DNA from: Candidatus Aegiribacteria sp.
Lineage (GTDB): Bacteria > Fermentibacterota > Fermentibacteria > Fermentibacterales > JCC-6
Direction of reading: 5' to 3'
Length of the DNA stretch: 57,791 nt
Assembly: GCA_030600545.1 (NCBI GenBank)
Contig: JAUVLV010000008.1
Coordinates: 1-57,791, forward strand
Of this stretch, positions 15,916-23,854 are shown in pieces; positions within the stretch are counted from its first letter, which is position 1; each line of letters begins with the position of its first letter. Position numbers and translations under genes: made by a program. The notes under the pieces were generated by a model. It searched no databases. It saw nothing but the letters and a program-made list of their open reading frames with translations, and had not been told where the DNA came from.

Positions 15916-17934
15916 ATGAGAAAAGCAATTATAATGGTGTTATTTATATCAATAACTGTTTTTGCATCATCCGTTAATCTCGAAATAATTTCTGAATCAA
16001 TGGATGAAGTTGTGTGCCGTGCAAATCTTGCTTTCTACACACAGAGAGTAATTGATGGCGTTGATGGCATGCAATATGTAAATCTTGATATCGAGAGTGA
16101 TCTTCGTACCCATCTTGAGACTTATCCATCATATCCATACATATGCAAGTATTTCTTGAGTCCATCAGGTTCAAATGTGTCAGTTGAATTGGATACACTC
16201 GCATGGTCATATGAAGGAATAATTAGACTTCCAAGAGTGGAAGAAATATATGAAGAGGATTACTATTATCCACTACAACCAAGTGAAACACCTTTCTGGA
16301 ATCCGGGAGTATTTCTTGGGGAAACAGAAGATTGTGGTTCATTTTGCATTACACCGGTATTTATATTCCCATTTAAATACAATCAATTGAATCAAGAATT
16401 ATTCTCGCTGAATGAATGTGTATTCAGTATAAACATAGATCCTATATCTAACTTCACAGTCAAAAGTAGATATATCGATGATCTAGAAGAATTATGTTTC
16501 AATTATTCAGCTATTGAGGAAATGATAAATGTAGTTGATTCTGGTTTGGGAGACTATTTAGTAATATATTCATATGATAATACAGGAAAACCACAAGCCC
16601 CACCGCAAAATCTGACTGATTACAGAGATGCATTGATGCCTTTAATGGACTATAGAGATATGCAAGGATACAACATCCGATGGGCATACGTTTCTCCAGG
16701 AGTAACAAGCTCTGAAGTACAAAATGTCATAAACTATTATACTCAAATCTTTGATATTTCGAATATTATTCTCTTAGGACAACATACTAGGGTACCAGTG
16801 AATACGTTCACATATGATGATGTTCAAATAAACAGTGATACGAAATATATTGAGGGTTTTGGAAGATTTGGACCTAGAATCGGTAGATTTCCGGGATCCC
16901 CAGGCAAAATAGGCTACCTTGTTGATAAAATACTAGAATATGAAGAATACTTTTCATCAGTTTCTCGTAGACCACAGTATCTCTTCTGCAATAATATGCT
17001 GTTTCTAGCACATGAGGAGCATATATTCACCAGTTGCTGCGAAACAGTTATTGATTATGATCCTTGGTATACAATTAATCTTGAATATATCACATACTTT
17101 CGGGAATATGGCCCTATTTCCGGAAACGATATTGTAAATACAATAAATTCAGGAGTTGGGATAGTATCATATTATGGGCATGGTTTCGTAACAGGGTACT
17201 GTTGGGACGTGCCAGATTTCTGGCATACTAGTGATATAATGGATCTAGAAAATGACTATTATCCAGTTGTCTTTAATATTGCATGTAATACTGGAAATCA
17301 TCTCATCTTTAACTCCCAAGCAGAAGCATGGTTACACAATCCAAATGGAGGTGCATCTGGTGTATTAGCAGCTACTGGAATTACATACGCTTACGCCAAT
17401 GATCTTTTTCTTAGAAGAATATTTTGGAATCTGTTCAGAGATTTTTTTCCTCAGACTTCACCGTTAGTTGCGCATGAAGTGTACGAAGCACTATTTGCGA
17501 TAAGATCCGATGAACCAACATCGCATTCTATGATTAATTTTTATCGTTATACATGGTTAGGGGATCCAGGTCAAAAACTGTGGACTGAGGAATCAATTCA
17601 ATCAAGAGATCATGCTACTAATTCAATAGATTCTGATGTAGCTCTATCTACAAATAGAAATATCTTAGAAAGCATAGAGAGTGTTGTAATTGGACCAAAT
17701 CCTTCGAATTCAAGTGTATCTGTAGTGGTATCTGCAAATGAATCTTCTCAAATAGACATATCAGTGTACGATATTGCAGGACGGAAAATAGATACTATAC
17801 ATAATGGAGAAGTTTCAGAGGGGAACAATTCATTTACTTGGGATAATGAGAGCTTTGCTCAGGGAATATACATGATTAGGTTAATTGATAATACTGGTGC
17901 TTCAAAAGTAGAACGAGTTATGATAATAAGATAG
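15916..17934 (+). CDS. C25 (gingipain-like) cysteine peptidase with T9SS sorting domain
   Basis: A 672-residue secreted peptidase. The signal peptide covers about residues 1-18 (MRKAIIMVLFISITVFAS). The caspase-like C25 domain carries the probable catalytic His422 (SYYGHG) and Cys457 (FNIACNTG). A C-terminal type A T9SS sorting domain begins near GPNPSNSSVSV and has the typical VYDIAGRKI and QGIYMIRL strands. GGAGGGG precedes ATG 15916; a longer frame from 15823 lacks a site. Base composition is far below the surroundings (sampled lines 28-40% GC against about 50% nearby), which suggests recent transfer. A second C25 peptidase lies at 24945-28337. Confidence 0.9.
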   Translation: MRKAIIMVLFISITVFASSVNLEIISESMDEVVCRANLAFYTQRVIDGVDGMQYVNLDIESDLRTHLETYPSYPYICKYFLSPSGSNVSVELDTLAWSYEGIIRLPRVEEIYEEDYYYPLQPSETPFWNPGVFLGETEDCGSFCITPVFIFPFKYNQLNQELFSLNECVFSINIDPISNFTVKSRYIDDLEELCFNYSAIEEMINVVDSGLGDYLVIYSYDNTGKPQAPPQNLTDYRDALMPLMDYRDMQGYNIRWAYVSPGVTSSEVQNVINYYTQIFDISNIILLGQHTRVPVNTFTYDDVQINSDTKYIEGFGRFGPRIGRFPGSPGKIGYLVDKILEYEEYFSSVSRRPQYLFCNNMLFLAHEEHIFTSCCETVIDYDPWYTINLEYITYFREYGPISGNDIVNTINSGVGIVSYYGHGFVTGYCWDVPDFWHTSDIMDLENDYYPVVFNIACNTGNHLIFNSQAEAWLHNPNGGASGVLAATGITYAYANDLFLRRIFWNLFRDFFPQTSPLVAHEVYEALFAIRSDEPTSHSMINFYRYTWLGDPGQKLWTEESIQSRDHATNSIDSDVALSTNRNILESIESVVIGPNPSNSSVSVVVSANESSQIDISVYDIAGRKIDTIHNGEVSEGNNSFTWDNESFAQGIYMIRLIDNTGASKVERVMIIR

Positions 17935-17964
17935 CAAGTGTTCCTGCTGACAGTGATTAGCGAT

Positions 17965-17989
17965 CGCCCTATCCCAAATGGATAGGGCG
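17965..17989 (+). terminator. Hairpin after C25 peptidase gene
   Basis: A perfect 10-bp stem, CGCCCTATCC (17965-17974) with GGATAGGGCG (17980-17989), and a 5-base loop, 31 bases after the stop. The tail (GTTGTACCTTA) has only scattered T residues, so termination may be inefficient. Confidence 0.6.
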
Positions 17990-18000
17990 GTTGTACCTTA

Positions 18001-18231
18001 TTAGCTCGCAATCCGGCGCATCTCTCAACGGTTCTGCTATGGAGTGGAATGGTAGAATCTAACCTTCATGTCGGGCTTTACGACCTTTCAGGCAGAAAAC
18101 TGCAGGACTGGAGCCTTACCGTTGCGGAGAGGGTGCTTAATCTTACCGGTATACCTTCGGGATTGTACCTGATCGAAGCTTCCGGACCTGGAAACATCAG
18201 GCAGACAGCGAAACTGATAGTGCAGGATTAA
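18001..18231 (+). pseudogene. Orphan T9SS C-terminal sorting-domain remnant
   Basis: The frame encodes about 76 residues that read as a complete type A sorting domain: ARNPAHLSTVLLW, VGLYDLSGRKL, IPSGLYLIEA and a terminal KLIVQD. It has no signal peptide or passenger domain, and an in-frame TAG lies just upstream (17983-17985). The first ATG (18049) is in the middle of the domain with no ribosome-binding site. Sorting domains work only at the end of an exported protein, so this is best read as the 3' remnant of a lost secreted-protein gene. Its composition matches the chromosome rather than the AT-rich peptidase gene immediately upstream. Confidence 0.75.
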
Positions 18232-18257
18232 CAGAGATTTCCTGTGAGGAGAAAGAA

Positions 18258-18890
18258 CTGAGTAAAAAAACGAACGTGCTGCCGCTTAACCGTCTTGAGG
18301 GGCTTACGGATGGCATATTCGCCATAGCAATGACAATTATGGTGCTTGGTCTTCCGCTTCCGGAGGCCCGTCATAATATCGCTTCAAGCGATGACCTGCT
18401 GAACCATCTTCTGGATTACTCGGAACTGTTCTGGACCTACGTACTGAGTTTTCTCCTCCTGGGTTATTTCTGGATAAACCAGCAGAAACTCTTCAAGTAT
18501 ATGAATAACACATGTACCCGCCATTTATGGGCCACCCTCGGTGAACTTCTCTTAGTATGCGTCATCCCGTTTTCATCGGGTCTAATAGGAGGTCATATAG
18601 ACTACTTCACGGCAAGTTTTGTTTTTCATATGAATATTCTGCTGATTGCCGTTCTTTTTCTGTTTCAATGCCTCCTGTTGATGAGATACCCGGAAATGCT
18701 GAAGAATGATGCATCCGGAAAAACAGCATTACACATAGTAAAGGTCAACCTGGTAATTCCTTTACTTGCTGTCCTGGGAATAATCATCGCTCTCTTCTCG
18801 CCTCCCTGGAGCCTTGCCGTTTATGTTCTTGTTCCATTCCTTACATCCATTGTTTCGAAAAGAACGAGGGAGAAGGAAAAAACCGCTTGA
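18258..18890 (+). CDS. TMEM175-like (DUF1211) potassium channel family protein, probable CTG start
   Basis: About 210 residues with six membrane segments. The family signature is at the N-terminus: LEGLTDGIFAIAMTIMVLGL, matching the F-S/T-DG-x-FAIA-x-T helix that lines the pore in TMEM175 K+ channels. GAGGAG (18246-18251) lies 6 bases before CTG 18258, giving MSKKTNVLPLNR; the nearest canonical codon, GTG 18276, is 24 bases from that site. CTG is therefore preferred. The next gene overlaps its stop (TTGA), which ties this channel to a B12-binding radical SAM protein. Confidence 0.85.
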   Translation: MSKKTNVLPLNRLEGLTDGIFAIAMTIMVLGLPLPEARHNIASSDDLLNHLLDYSELFWTYVLSFLLLGYFWINQQKLFKYMNNTCTRHLWATLGELLLVCVIPFSSGLIGGHIDYFTASFVFHMNILLIAVLFLFQCLLLMRYPEMLKNDASGKTALHIVKVNLVIPLLAVLGIIIALFSPPWSLAVYVLVPFLTSIVSKRTREKEKTA

Positions 18891-20308
18891 AAATCCTCTT
18901 ATTAACACACGATCTAATAACCGTGCCGCTGGGAATATCCTACATTTCCTCAATATCCAAACTGGCTGGTCATGAAGTAACGGCAACCGCTCTCAACACG
19001 GGGGATCTTCTCGAAAAGGTCAACGAATTCGCTCCCGATGTTGTTGCATTTGGCTGCACTACAGGTTTCCACAGGAAATACCTCGAAGCGGCTGCGAAGA
19101 TAAAATCGAAGTTCGATATTATCACCGTAATGGGAGGGGCGCATCCAACTTTTTTCCCTGAAGTTCTTGAGGAAAGCGAACAGCTGGATTTTGTTATTCG
19201 TGGTGAAGCGGAGGAGGCATTTCCTCAGCTTCTGGAGGCTCTGGAAAGTAAAAGAAGCCTGGACAGTGTCGGGAATCTCAGGTTCATCAGGGATGGGAAT
19301 GTAATTCAGAATCCCCTGCTTCCTCTATGCGAAGATCTTGATTCAATTCCGTTTCCCGACAGGAGGATGCTGGACAGTTACGAAGAGAAACTGAACAGCA
19401 AAGCTCTATTCGTCATTACCGGCAGAGGCTGCCCCTACGATTGCAGCTACTGCTTCAATCATGCTTTCAACAAGCTCTACAACGGTCTTGGCAGACAGTG
19501 CCGGAGGAGGAGCGTTTTGAACGTAATCCTGGAAATTGAAGAGATCAGGAAGGATAATCCCGGTCTTCAGATGATAGTCTTTCAGGATGATATTTTTATA
19601 CTTGACAGGGAATGGGTTTTCGAATTCTGTCGTGAGTACAACGAAAGGATAGATCTTCCATTCCACTGTCACCTGAGAGCTAACCTTGTTGATTCTGAAA
19701 TTGCAGCGGAACTGAAAAAAGCTGGCTGTATAAGCGTTAAAATGGCGATAGAATCCGCTTCCGACAGGCTGCGCAACGGACTGCTGAACAGGAACATGAG
19801 CAGGGAGACCATCGAAAACGCATGCAGAGCCGTCAAAGACGCTGGAATAGTACTTGTCACTCAGAATATTCTTGCAATCCCCACAGGTACGCTCGAAGAT
19901 GATCTTGAAACCCTGGCCCTTAACTGCTCAATTGAACCTGATTTTGCCTTCGCCACACTCATGCAGCCTTATCCGAGGACCGAAATTGGAAAATTCTGCG
20001 TTGAGAACGGTTTCATGGAGGATGATTCAGAAAGTACGCCGGATTCCTTCTTCGACCGCAGCATTCTTAGAATTCCCGACAGGAAAAAGAGGGAAAGGCT
20101 GCGAAAGCTCTTCGCTCTGGCAATTGAGTATCCCATGTTGCGGGATAACGTAAGGACATTGATAAATCTTCCGTTGGATCCAGTTTACGATATCATGGAT
20201 AAGCTATGGAAAGGGTACTGCATAAAACAGAGGGAGTTTCCCTACAAACTTACCATAGGGGAGTATATCCGAAGCATAATAACTTATTTCAGAAGCAGTT
20301 ATTATTAA
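18887..20308 (+). CDS. B12-binding domain radical SAM protein
   Basis: A 473-residue protein with an N-terminal cobalamin-binding Rossmann domain (residues 1-130: MKILLLTHDLITVPLGISYISS, VVAFGCTTGF, MGGAHPTFFPE, VIRGEAEEAFPQLL) and a radical SAM core whose cluster motif is TGRGCPYDCSYCFNHAF (C-x3-C-x2-C). The middle and end resemble the large group of B12-dependent methylases and tailoring enzymes acting on lipids or metabolites; the substrate is unknown. Start TTG 18887 overlaps the upstream TGA and has GGAGAAGGA before it. It converges on the SucD-like gene. Confidence 0.9.
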   Translation: MKILLLTHDLITVPLGISYISSISKLAGHEVTATALNTGDLLEKVNEFAPDVVAFGCTTGFHRKYLEAAAKIKSKFDIITVMGGAHPTFFPEVLEESEQLDFVIRGEAEEAFPQLLEALESKRSLDSVGNLRFIRDGNVIQNPLLPLCEDLDSIPFPDRRMLDSYEEKLNSKALFVITGRGCPYDCSYCFNHAFNKLYNGLGRQCRRRSVLNVILEIEEIRKDNPGLQMIVFQDDIFILDREWVFEFCREYNERIDLPFHCHLRANLVDSEIAAELKKAGCISVKMAIESASDRLRNGLLNRNMSRETIENACRAVKDAGIVLVTQNILAIPTGTLEDDLETLALNCSIEPDFAFATLMQPYPRTEIGKFCVENGFMEDDSESTPDSFFDRSILRIPDRKKRERLRKLFALAIEYPMLRDNVRTLINLPLDPVYDIMDKLWKGYCIKQREFPYKLTIGEYIRSIITYFRSSYY

Positions 20309-20335
20309 ATTTGAACTTCATCGTAAATGGTAATT

Positions 20336-21301
20336 TCAGCTTTTTAACCTGTCTCGAACTGCTCCGAACACAGCATCGGGTCTTTCCACAACCGTTATTC
20401 CCGCATTCAGTAGAGCTCTGTTCTTGGCTTCCCATGTTTCGCTGTTATTCCTGATCATCGCTCCCGCATGACTCTGGGCAACGCCTGCTTTTGTGAATTT
20501 TCCACCAAGAAAGATTACTATAGGCTTTGTTATTCTCCCGTCGATCACCGCAGCGGCCAGGTCGTTCTCCTGAGTAGTTCCAGTTTCACCGTAAGCCGCG
20601 ATGATTTCAGTGCGGGGATCCTTTTCGAACGCTTTCGCAGCGTCGAGCATCGATATGCCGGGAACGGGGTCTCCGCCGACGCAGACAACTGCGGACAGCC
20701 CAGGGTAATCCTCGCCCCAGAGAGGGCCGTACGAACCATCTTCCCTGATTCCAGGAAGGTTCGGTCTGCAGTGGAAAGCTCCCAGAAGCTGTGAAAGCCC
20801 GCCGGAGCGGGATATTACGCCCACTTTTCCCGGTTTGTAATTCTTCTTCGCCCACGTTGCGCTTCCTCCTATCAGACCGAAGAGATATCCCTCGGTATCG
20901 AGGAGTCCGACCGTATTCGGACCAAGATATACGGAATCCTTTGTTGAGGCGTACTCCTTCAGTAATATCTCATCGTGCGATGGAACGCCGTCAGCGGTCA
21001 GTACAAGGAACTTCAGTCCCGCGTCCATGGCATCCATCGCAGCTTTTTTTACGGCTCCCGCAGGTACGAAGAAGACCGCTGTGTTCAACTGTGGGAAGGT
21101 TTCAACCGCTTCAGCGGCTGAATTGAAAACAGGGACGCCATCAACTTCCTGGCCGCCCTTTCCTGGTGTACATCCTGCGATAATGTGTGTGCCGAATTTA
21201 TTCATCAGACGGGATTTACTTTTACCCTGTCTTCCGGTAATTCCGAATACAAGCGTTTCGGGTGTATCAACTCCGGCGAGATATTTGACTATTCCTGGCA
21301 T
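20336..21301 (-). CDS. SucD-like acyl-CoA synthetase (NDP-forming) alpha subunit
   Basis: A 321-residue homologue of the succinyl-CoA synthetase alpha subunit. It shows the CoA-binding Rossmann domain (FGITGRQGKSKSRLMNKFGT, CTPGKGGQEVDGVPVF), the central LGPNTVGLLD, GKVGVISRSGGLSQLL and VGGDPVPG, and the phospho-histidine loop as AQSHAGAMI (canonical GHAGAI), so catalysis looks possible. Replacements in the substrate region mean the acid need not be succinate. The ATG at 21301 overlaps the stop of the beta-like gene (TGATG), consistent with a two-subunit enzyme made in equal amounts. Confidence 0.88.
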   Translation of the reverse strand: MPGIVKYLAGVDTPETLVFGITGRQGKSKSRLMNKFGTHIIAGCTPGKGGQEVDGVPVFNSAAEAVETFPQLNTAVFFVPAGAVKKAAMDAMDAGLKFLVLTADGVPSHDEILLKEYASTKDSVYLGPNTVGLLDTEGYLFGLIGGSATWAKKNYKPGKVGVISRSGGLSQLLGAFHCRPNLPGIREDGSYGPLWGEDYPGLSAVVCVGGDPVPGISMLDAAKAFEKDPRTEIIAAYGETGTTQENDLAAAVIDGRITKPIVIFLGGKFTKAGVAQSHAGAMIRNNSETWEAKNRALLNAGITVVERPDAVFGAVRDRLKS

Positions 21302-22797
21302 CAGTCCACCTCCCGGGGCAATTCAAGATGTACTCTGAGTTCGCAGGTTCCTTCTAAGATTGAAGCGGTTTCACACATGAGACAGCCTATGCAGCGGGCT
21401 TCGGGGTTCGTACTGAGTTTTCCGTTCTTCCACTCAAGGAATCCTGTCGGGCATGCTTTTACCGATGGAGGTGCTTCCTCTCCTGTCCACTTTTCCGGAT
21501 AGAAATATATTTTTCCAGGTGGTCTTTCAACGATAATCGCGGGTTCACCGGAAGGGGGTACATATTCTTTACCCGTTTCAGTTTCAACCGATGCGATTTC
21601 CATGATATCATCAACCATGGCGTTGGGGAATACCTCCGGCGGGTAGGTTCTGACCGGAACAGGCAGGCTGCCTGATACTTTTTCGAAGAGTGCCTGAGCC
21701 TTGTCCTCATCGGTTCCTCCGAACCTCAGGAGCGAAGGCAGAGGGGTGGGGCTTTCCTTAAGAGCTTTCCAGACGGCAGCCGCAAGATGGTACTGGTTCT
21801 GAAAAGCCATTCCCGAACCGGTGAGAAGAAGAACCTGTGCTTCCTTCTGTGCAAGTATGACCCTTAGAATCCGGTAGCTCTTGAAGGCGGAAAGCCCTCC
21901 GGAGGTATCGGACTCGTTCATCGTAAAGATATCCGTCCTTGAACCGGTAGTCATTTCCCACAGCATTTTACCGCCGCCTCCGCAGAGGTTCGTAGCGACT
22001 CTGAGAGAATCTTCAAGAGGTGTTTCTCTGTTCTGCCTGAAAAATCCGGTGCCTGAGGGATCATCCCGGTTGATAAGCTCAACGATTTCTTCAAGTCTTG
22101 TAAGGTTCTTTGATGAACCGATCTCAGGCGGGAAGAATATTTCTCTGTCACTTTTGCTTACAGCGCTGTTTTCGAATTCAGCCCTGCAGTCAACAGCAAG
22201 AACTGTTCCGTCTTTCAGCACTCCTAAAGGATTGACTTCCAAGACAATGAGTTTGTACCTTATATAGGTACTAATCATTCCTTCCAGGAATTCGGCAACG
22301 GCTTTATGTTCCTTCAGGTTTTCAAGTACCTTAAGCTCCTTCTCTATTTCATCAGTGGCAGGGGGGTGCAGGAGCGAAAAGCGCATTTTCAGAAGGCTTC
22401 CCGAACGTACTTCCACGCCGGAACCGCCCTCGGTACTGAAAAGCAGCACTCCTCCGGGGAGTCTGTCCCCGTTTCCAAAATCAAGCATGCAGCCCGCGTA
22501 ATACTCGGTCTCAAGATCGAGACCTTCGGTTATCAGAACACCCTCTGCCTGTCCCCATTTCCCAGGAGACAGGAGAATATTCAGGTTATGCTCAAGCTCT
22601 TCGCATGTATCAACTCTGCGGACAAGGCCGTGACTTTTCCTGCTGGTGGCTCCGGGTATCTGTGCCTTGAGAAAAACGGGCAGTTCGGGAATATCCTGCG
22701 GAGTGCTTTCACCGGGCCTTACAAATACTCCACTTACAAGAGGTACGTTCTCATGTTCCAGCAGAATTCTGGTTCGGTATTCAGGCAATGCTGACAT
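21301..22797 (-). CDS. SucC-like ATP-grasp subunit fused to FixX-like ferredoxin domain
   Basis: A 498-residue protein. Residues about 1-225 form a SucC-type ATP-grasp domain (RILLEHENVPLVSG, FLKAQIPG, IVLEVNPLGVLKDG) and about 255-385 a CoA-ligase domain (LCGGGGKMLWEMT, VLLLTGSGMAF). The last 60 residues are foreign to SucC: C449 in KACPTGF, then C469, C472 and C475 in RCIGCLMC. That order (CP first, then C-x2-C-x2-C) and the glycine-rich linker match the FixX ferredoxin-like protein of electron-transfer flavoprotein systems and should hold a 4Fe-4S cluster. It is cotranscribed with the SucD-like subunit. The purpose of a cluster on this enzyme is unknown. Confidence 0.85.
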   Translation of the reverse strand: MSALPEYRTRILLEHENVPLVSGVFVRPGESTPQDIPELPVFLKAQIPGATSRKSHGLVRRVDTCEELEHNLNILLSPGKWGQAEGVLITEGLDLETEYYAGCMLDFGNGDRLPGGVLLFSTEGGSGVEVRSGSLLKMRFSLLHPPATDEIEKELKVLENLKEHKAVAEFLEGMISTYIRYKLIVLEVNPLGVLKDGTVLAVDCRAEFENSAVSKSDREIFFPPEIGSSKNLTRLEEIVELINRDDPSGTGFFRQNRETPLEDSLRVATNLCGGGGKMLWEMTTGSRTDIFTMNESDTSGGLSAFKSYRILRVILAQKEAQVLLLTGSGMAFQNQYHLAAAVWKALKESPTPLPSLLRFGGTDEDKAQALFEKVSGSLPVPVRTYPPEVFPNAMVDDIMEIASVETETGKEYVPPSGEPAIIVERPPGKIYFYPEKWTGEEAPPSVKACPTGFLEWKNGKLSTNPEARCIGCLMCETASILEGTCELRVHLELPREVD

Positions 22798-22813
22798 TAC
22801 ATTCTCCCGTATG

Positions 22814-23854
22814 TTATTGTTTTGCTTTTTCCTTCATCATACTGTCGGTTTTTCTTACTGAATTATGCCACTGAAGGGCCACAGAGGGGCTGAGGCTGTA
22901 CAGGTAATTGTATTCAGTATAGCAGCTTGCTGTGCAGGACTGACATGGAAGGTCAGCTGTCCTGTTGAACGCTTCCTGGAATCCGGCATCAAGGGCATTG
23001 ATTGACTCAGGATAGAGGCCAATAAGAAGGGAACAGGGGTATACTTTTCCATCGGCATCGATATTGCAGTACATTTTGCCGGCTCTGCAGGGAACACCAT
23101 GAAATTTTTCATCCATCCTTGTGATCGAATAATCGGGCCAGTTCAGGAGGCTTTTCAGGTATCTTGATGAATTGGCGATCGGAGCGCCGTATTTTTTCAA
23201 TTCAAGAAGCTTTCTGTAGACTTCCGTGTATTCCTCATTCGAAGGCATCATGCCGGATGTGTCACCACCAAGTTTTTCGTTGTGGTGAAGTGTCTGAAAA
23301 GTGGTTTGGAATCCGTATTTGACCGCTGTTTCCATTATGTGATCAAGGTAGTTCATGTTGTGCCTTGTAAGGACAGTTATGCTCCATAGCCTTACTTTGC
23401 CGGAAGCTGTTTCCATCGCCCTGATAACTTTTTCGTGGCTGCCGTTTTCCCGGTTCGTATCGTGAGCTTTCTCAGGGCCGTCGTAGGCAAGAACCAGATG
23501 ATCTATGTTGTCCAGTATCTCGATCTTAGAGGGGATAAGGTAACCGTTTGAATCAAGACTGACGTACATTCCAAGGGATCTCGCATACGCACAGAGTTCG
23601 GAGATATCGTCTCGCATCAGGGGTTCTCCGCCCCACACACCGATGCGGCGGGTTCCCGCTTTCGCCATCTGCCTGAAAAGCTCTTTCCACTGTTCTGTCG
23701 TAAGGTCGGGGCGACCCTGTTCGGGTATCTGGCAGTAGCTGCAGCGGCTGCAGCATCTGTCGGTTATTGAAACCATTACGTTGACGGGTCTCCTGCGTCC
23801 GAATAAACCCAGAACTGCATCGAACCCCATGCTCATCTGTCCAAGTAGATTCAT
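22814..23854 (-). CDS. Radical SAM protein with C-terminal cysteine-rich (SPASM-like) region
   Basis: A 346-residue radical SAM enzyme. The cluster motif is TDRCCSRCSYCQIP (C-x3-C-x2-C), followed by the GGEP motif as GVWGGEPLMRDD. Near the end, VPCRAGKMYCNIDADGKVYPCSLL and LPCQSCTASCYTEYNYL supply six or more cysteines for an auxiliary cluster, as in SPASM or twitch domains. ATG 23854 overlaps the DUF362 stop (ATGA) and is preferred; ATG 23884 would add ten residues. SPASM proteins often modify peptides, enzymes or lipids; here the partner could be a product of the same operon. Confidence 0.87.
   Translation of the reverse strand: MNLLGQMSMGFDAVLGLFGRRRPVNVMVSITDRCCSRCSYCQIPEQGRPDLTTEQWKELFRQMAKAGTRRIGVWGGEPLMRDDISELCAYARSLGMYVSLDSNGYLIPSKIEILDNIDHLVLAYDGPEKAHDTNRENGSHEKVIRAMETASGKVRLWSITVLTRHNMNYLDHIMETAVKYGFQTTFQTLHHNEKLGGDTSGMMPSNEEYTEVYRKLLELKKYGAPIANSSRYLKSLLNWPDYSITRMDEKFHGVPCRAGKMYCNIDADGKVYPCSLLIGLYPESINALDAGFQEAFNRTADLPCQSCTASCYTEYNYLYSLSPSVALQWHNSVRKTDSMMKEKAKQ

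Noticed and set aside
15117-18000. AT-rich block as an insertion sequence or integron
   Set aside because: No transposase or integrase frame, no terminal inverted repeats and no target duplication were seen; only the composition is anomalous.
18231-18887. Cobalamin riboswitch for the B12-binding radical SAM gene
   Set aside because: The gene overlaps the upstream TMEM175-like gene and no long structured leader is present before either.
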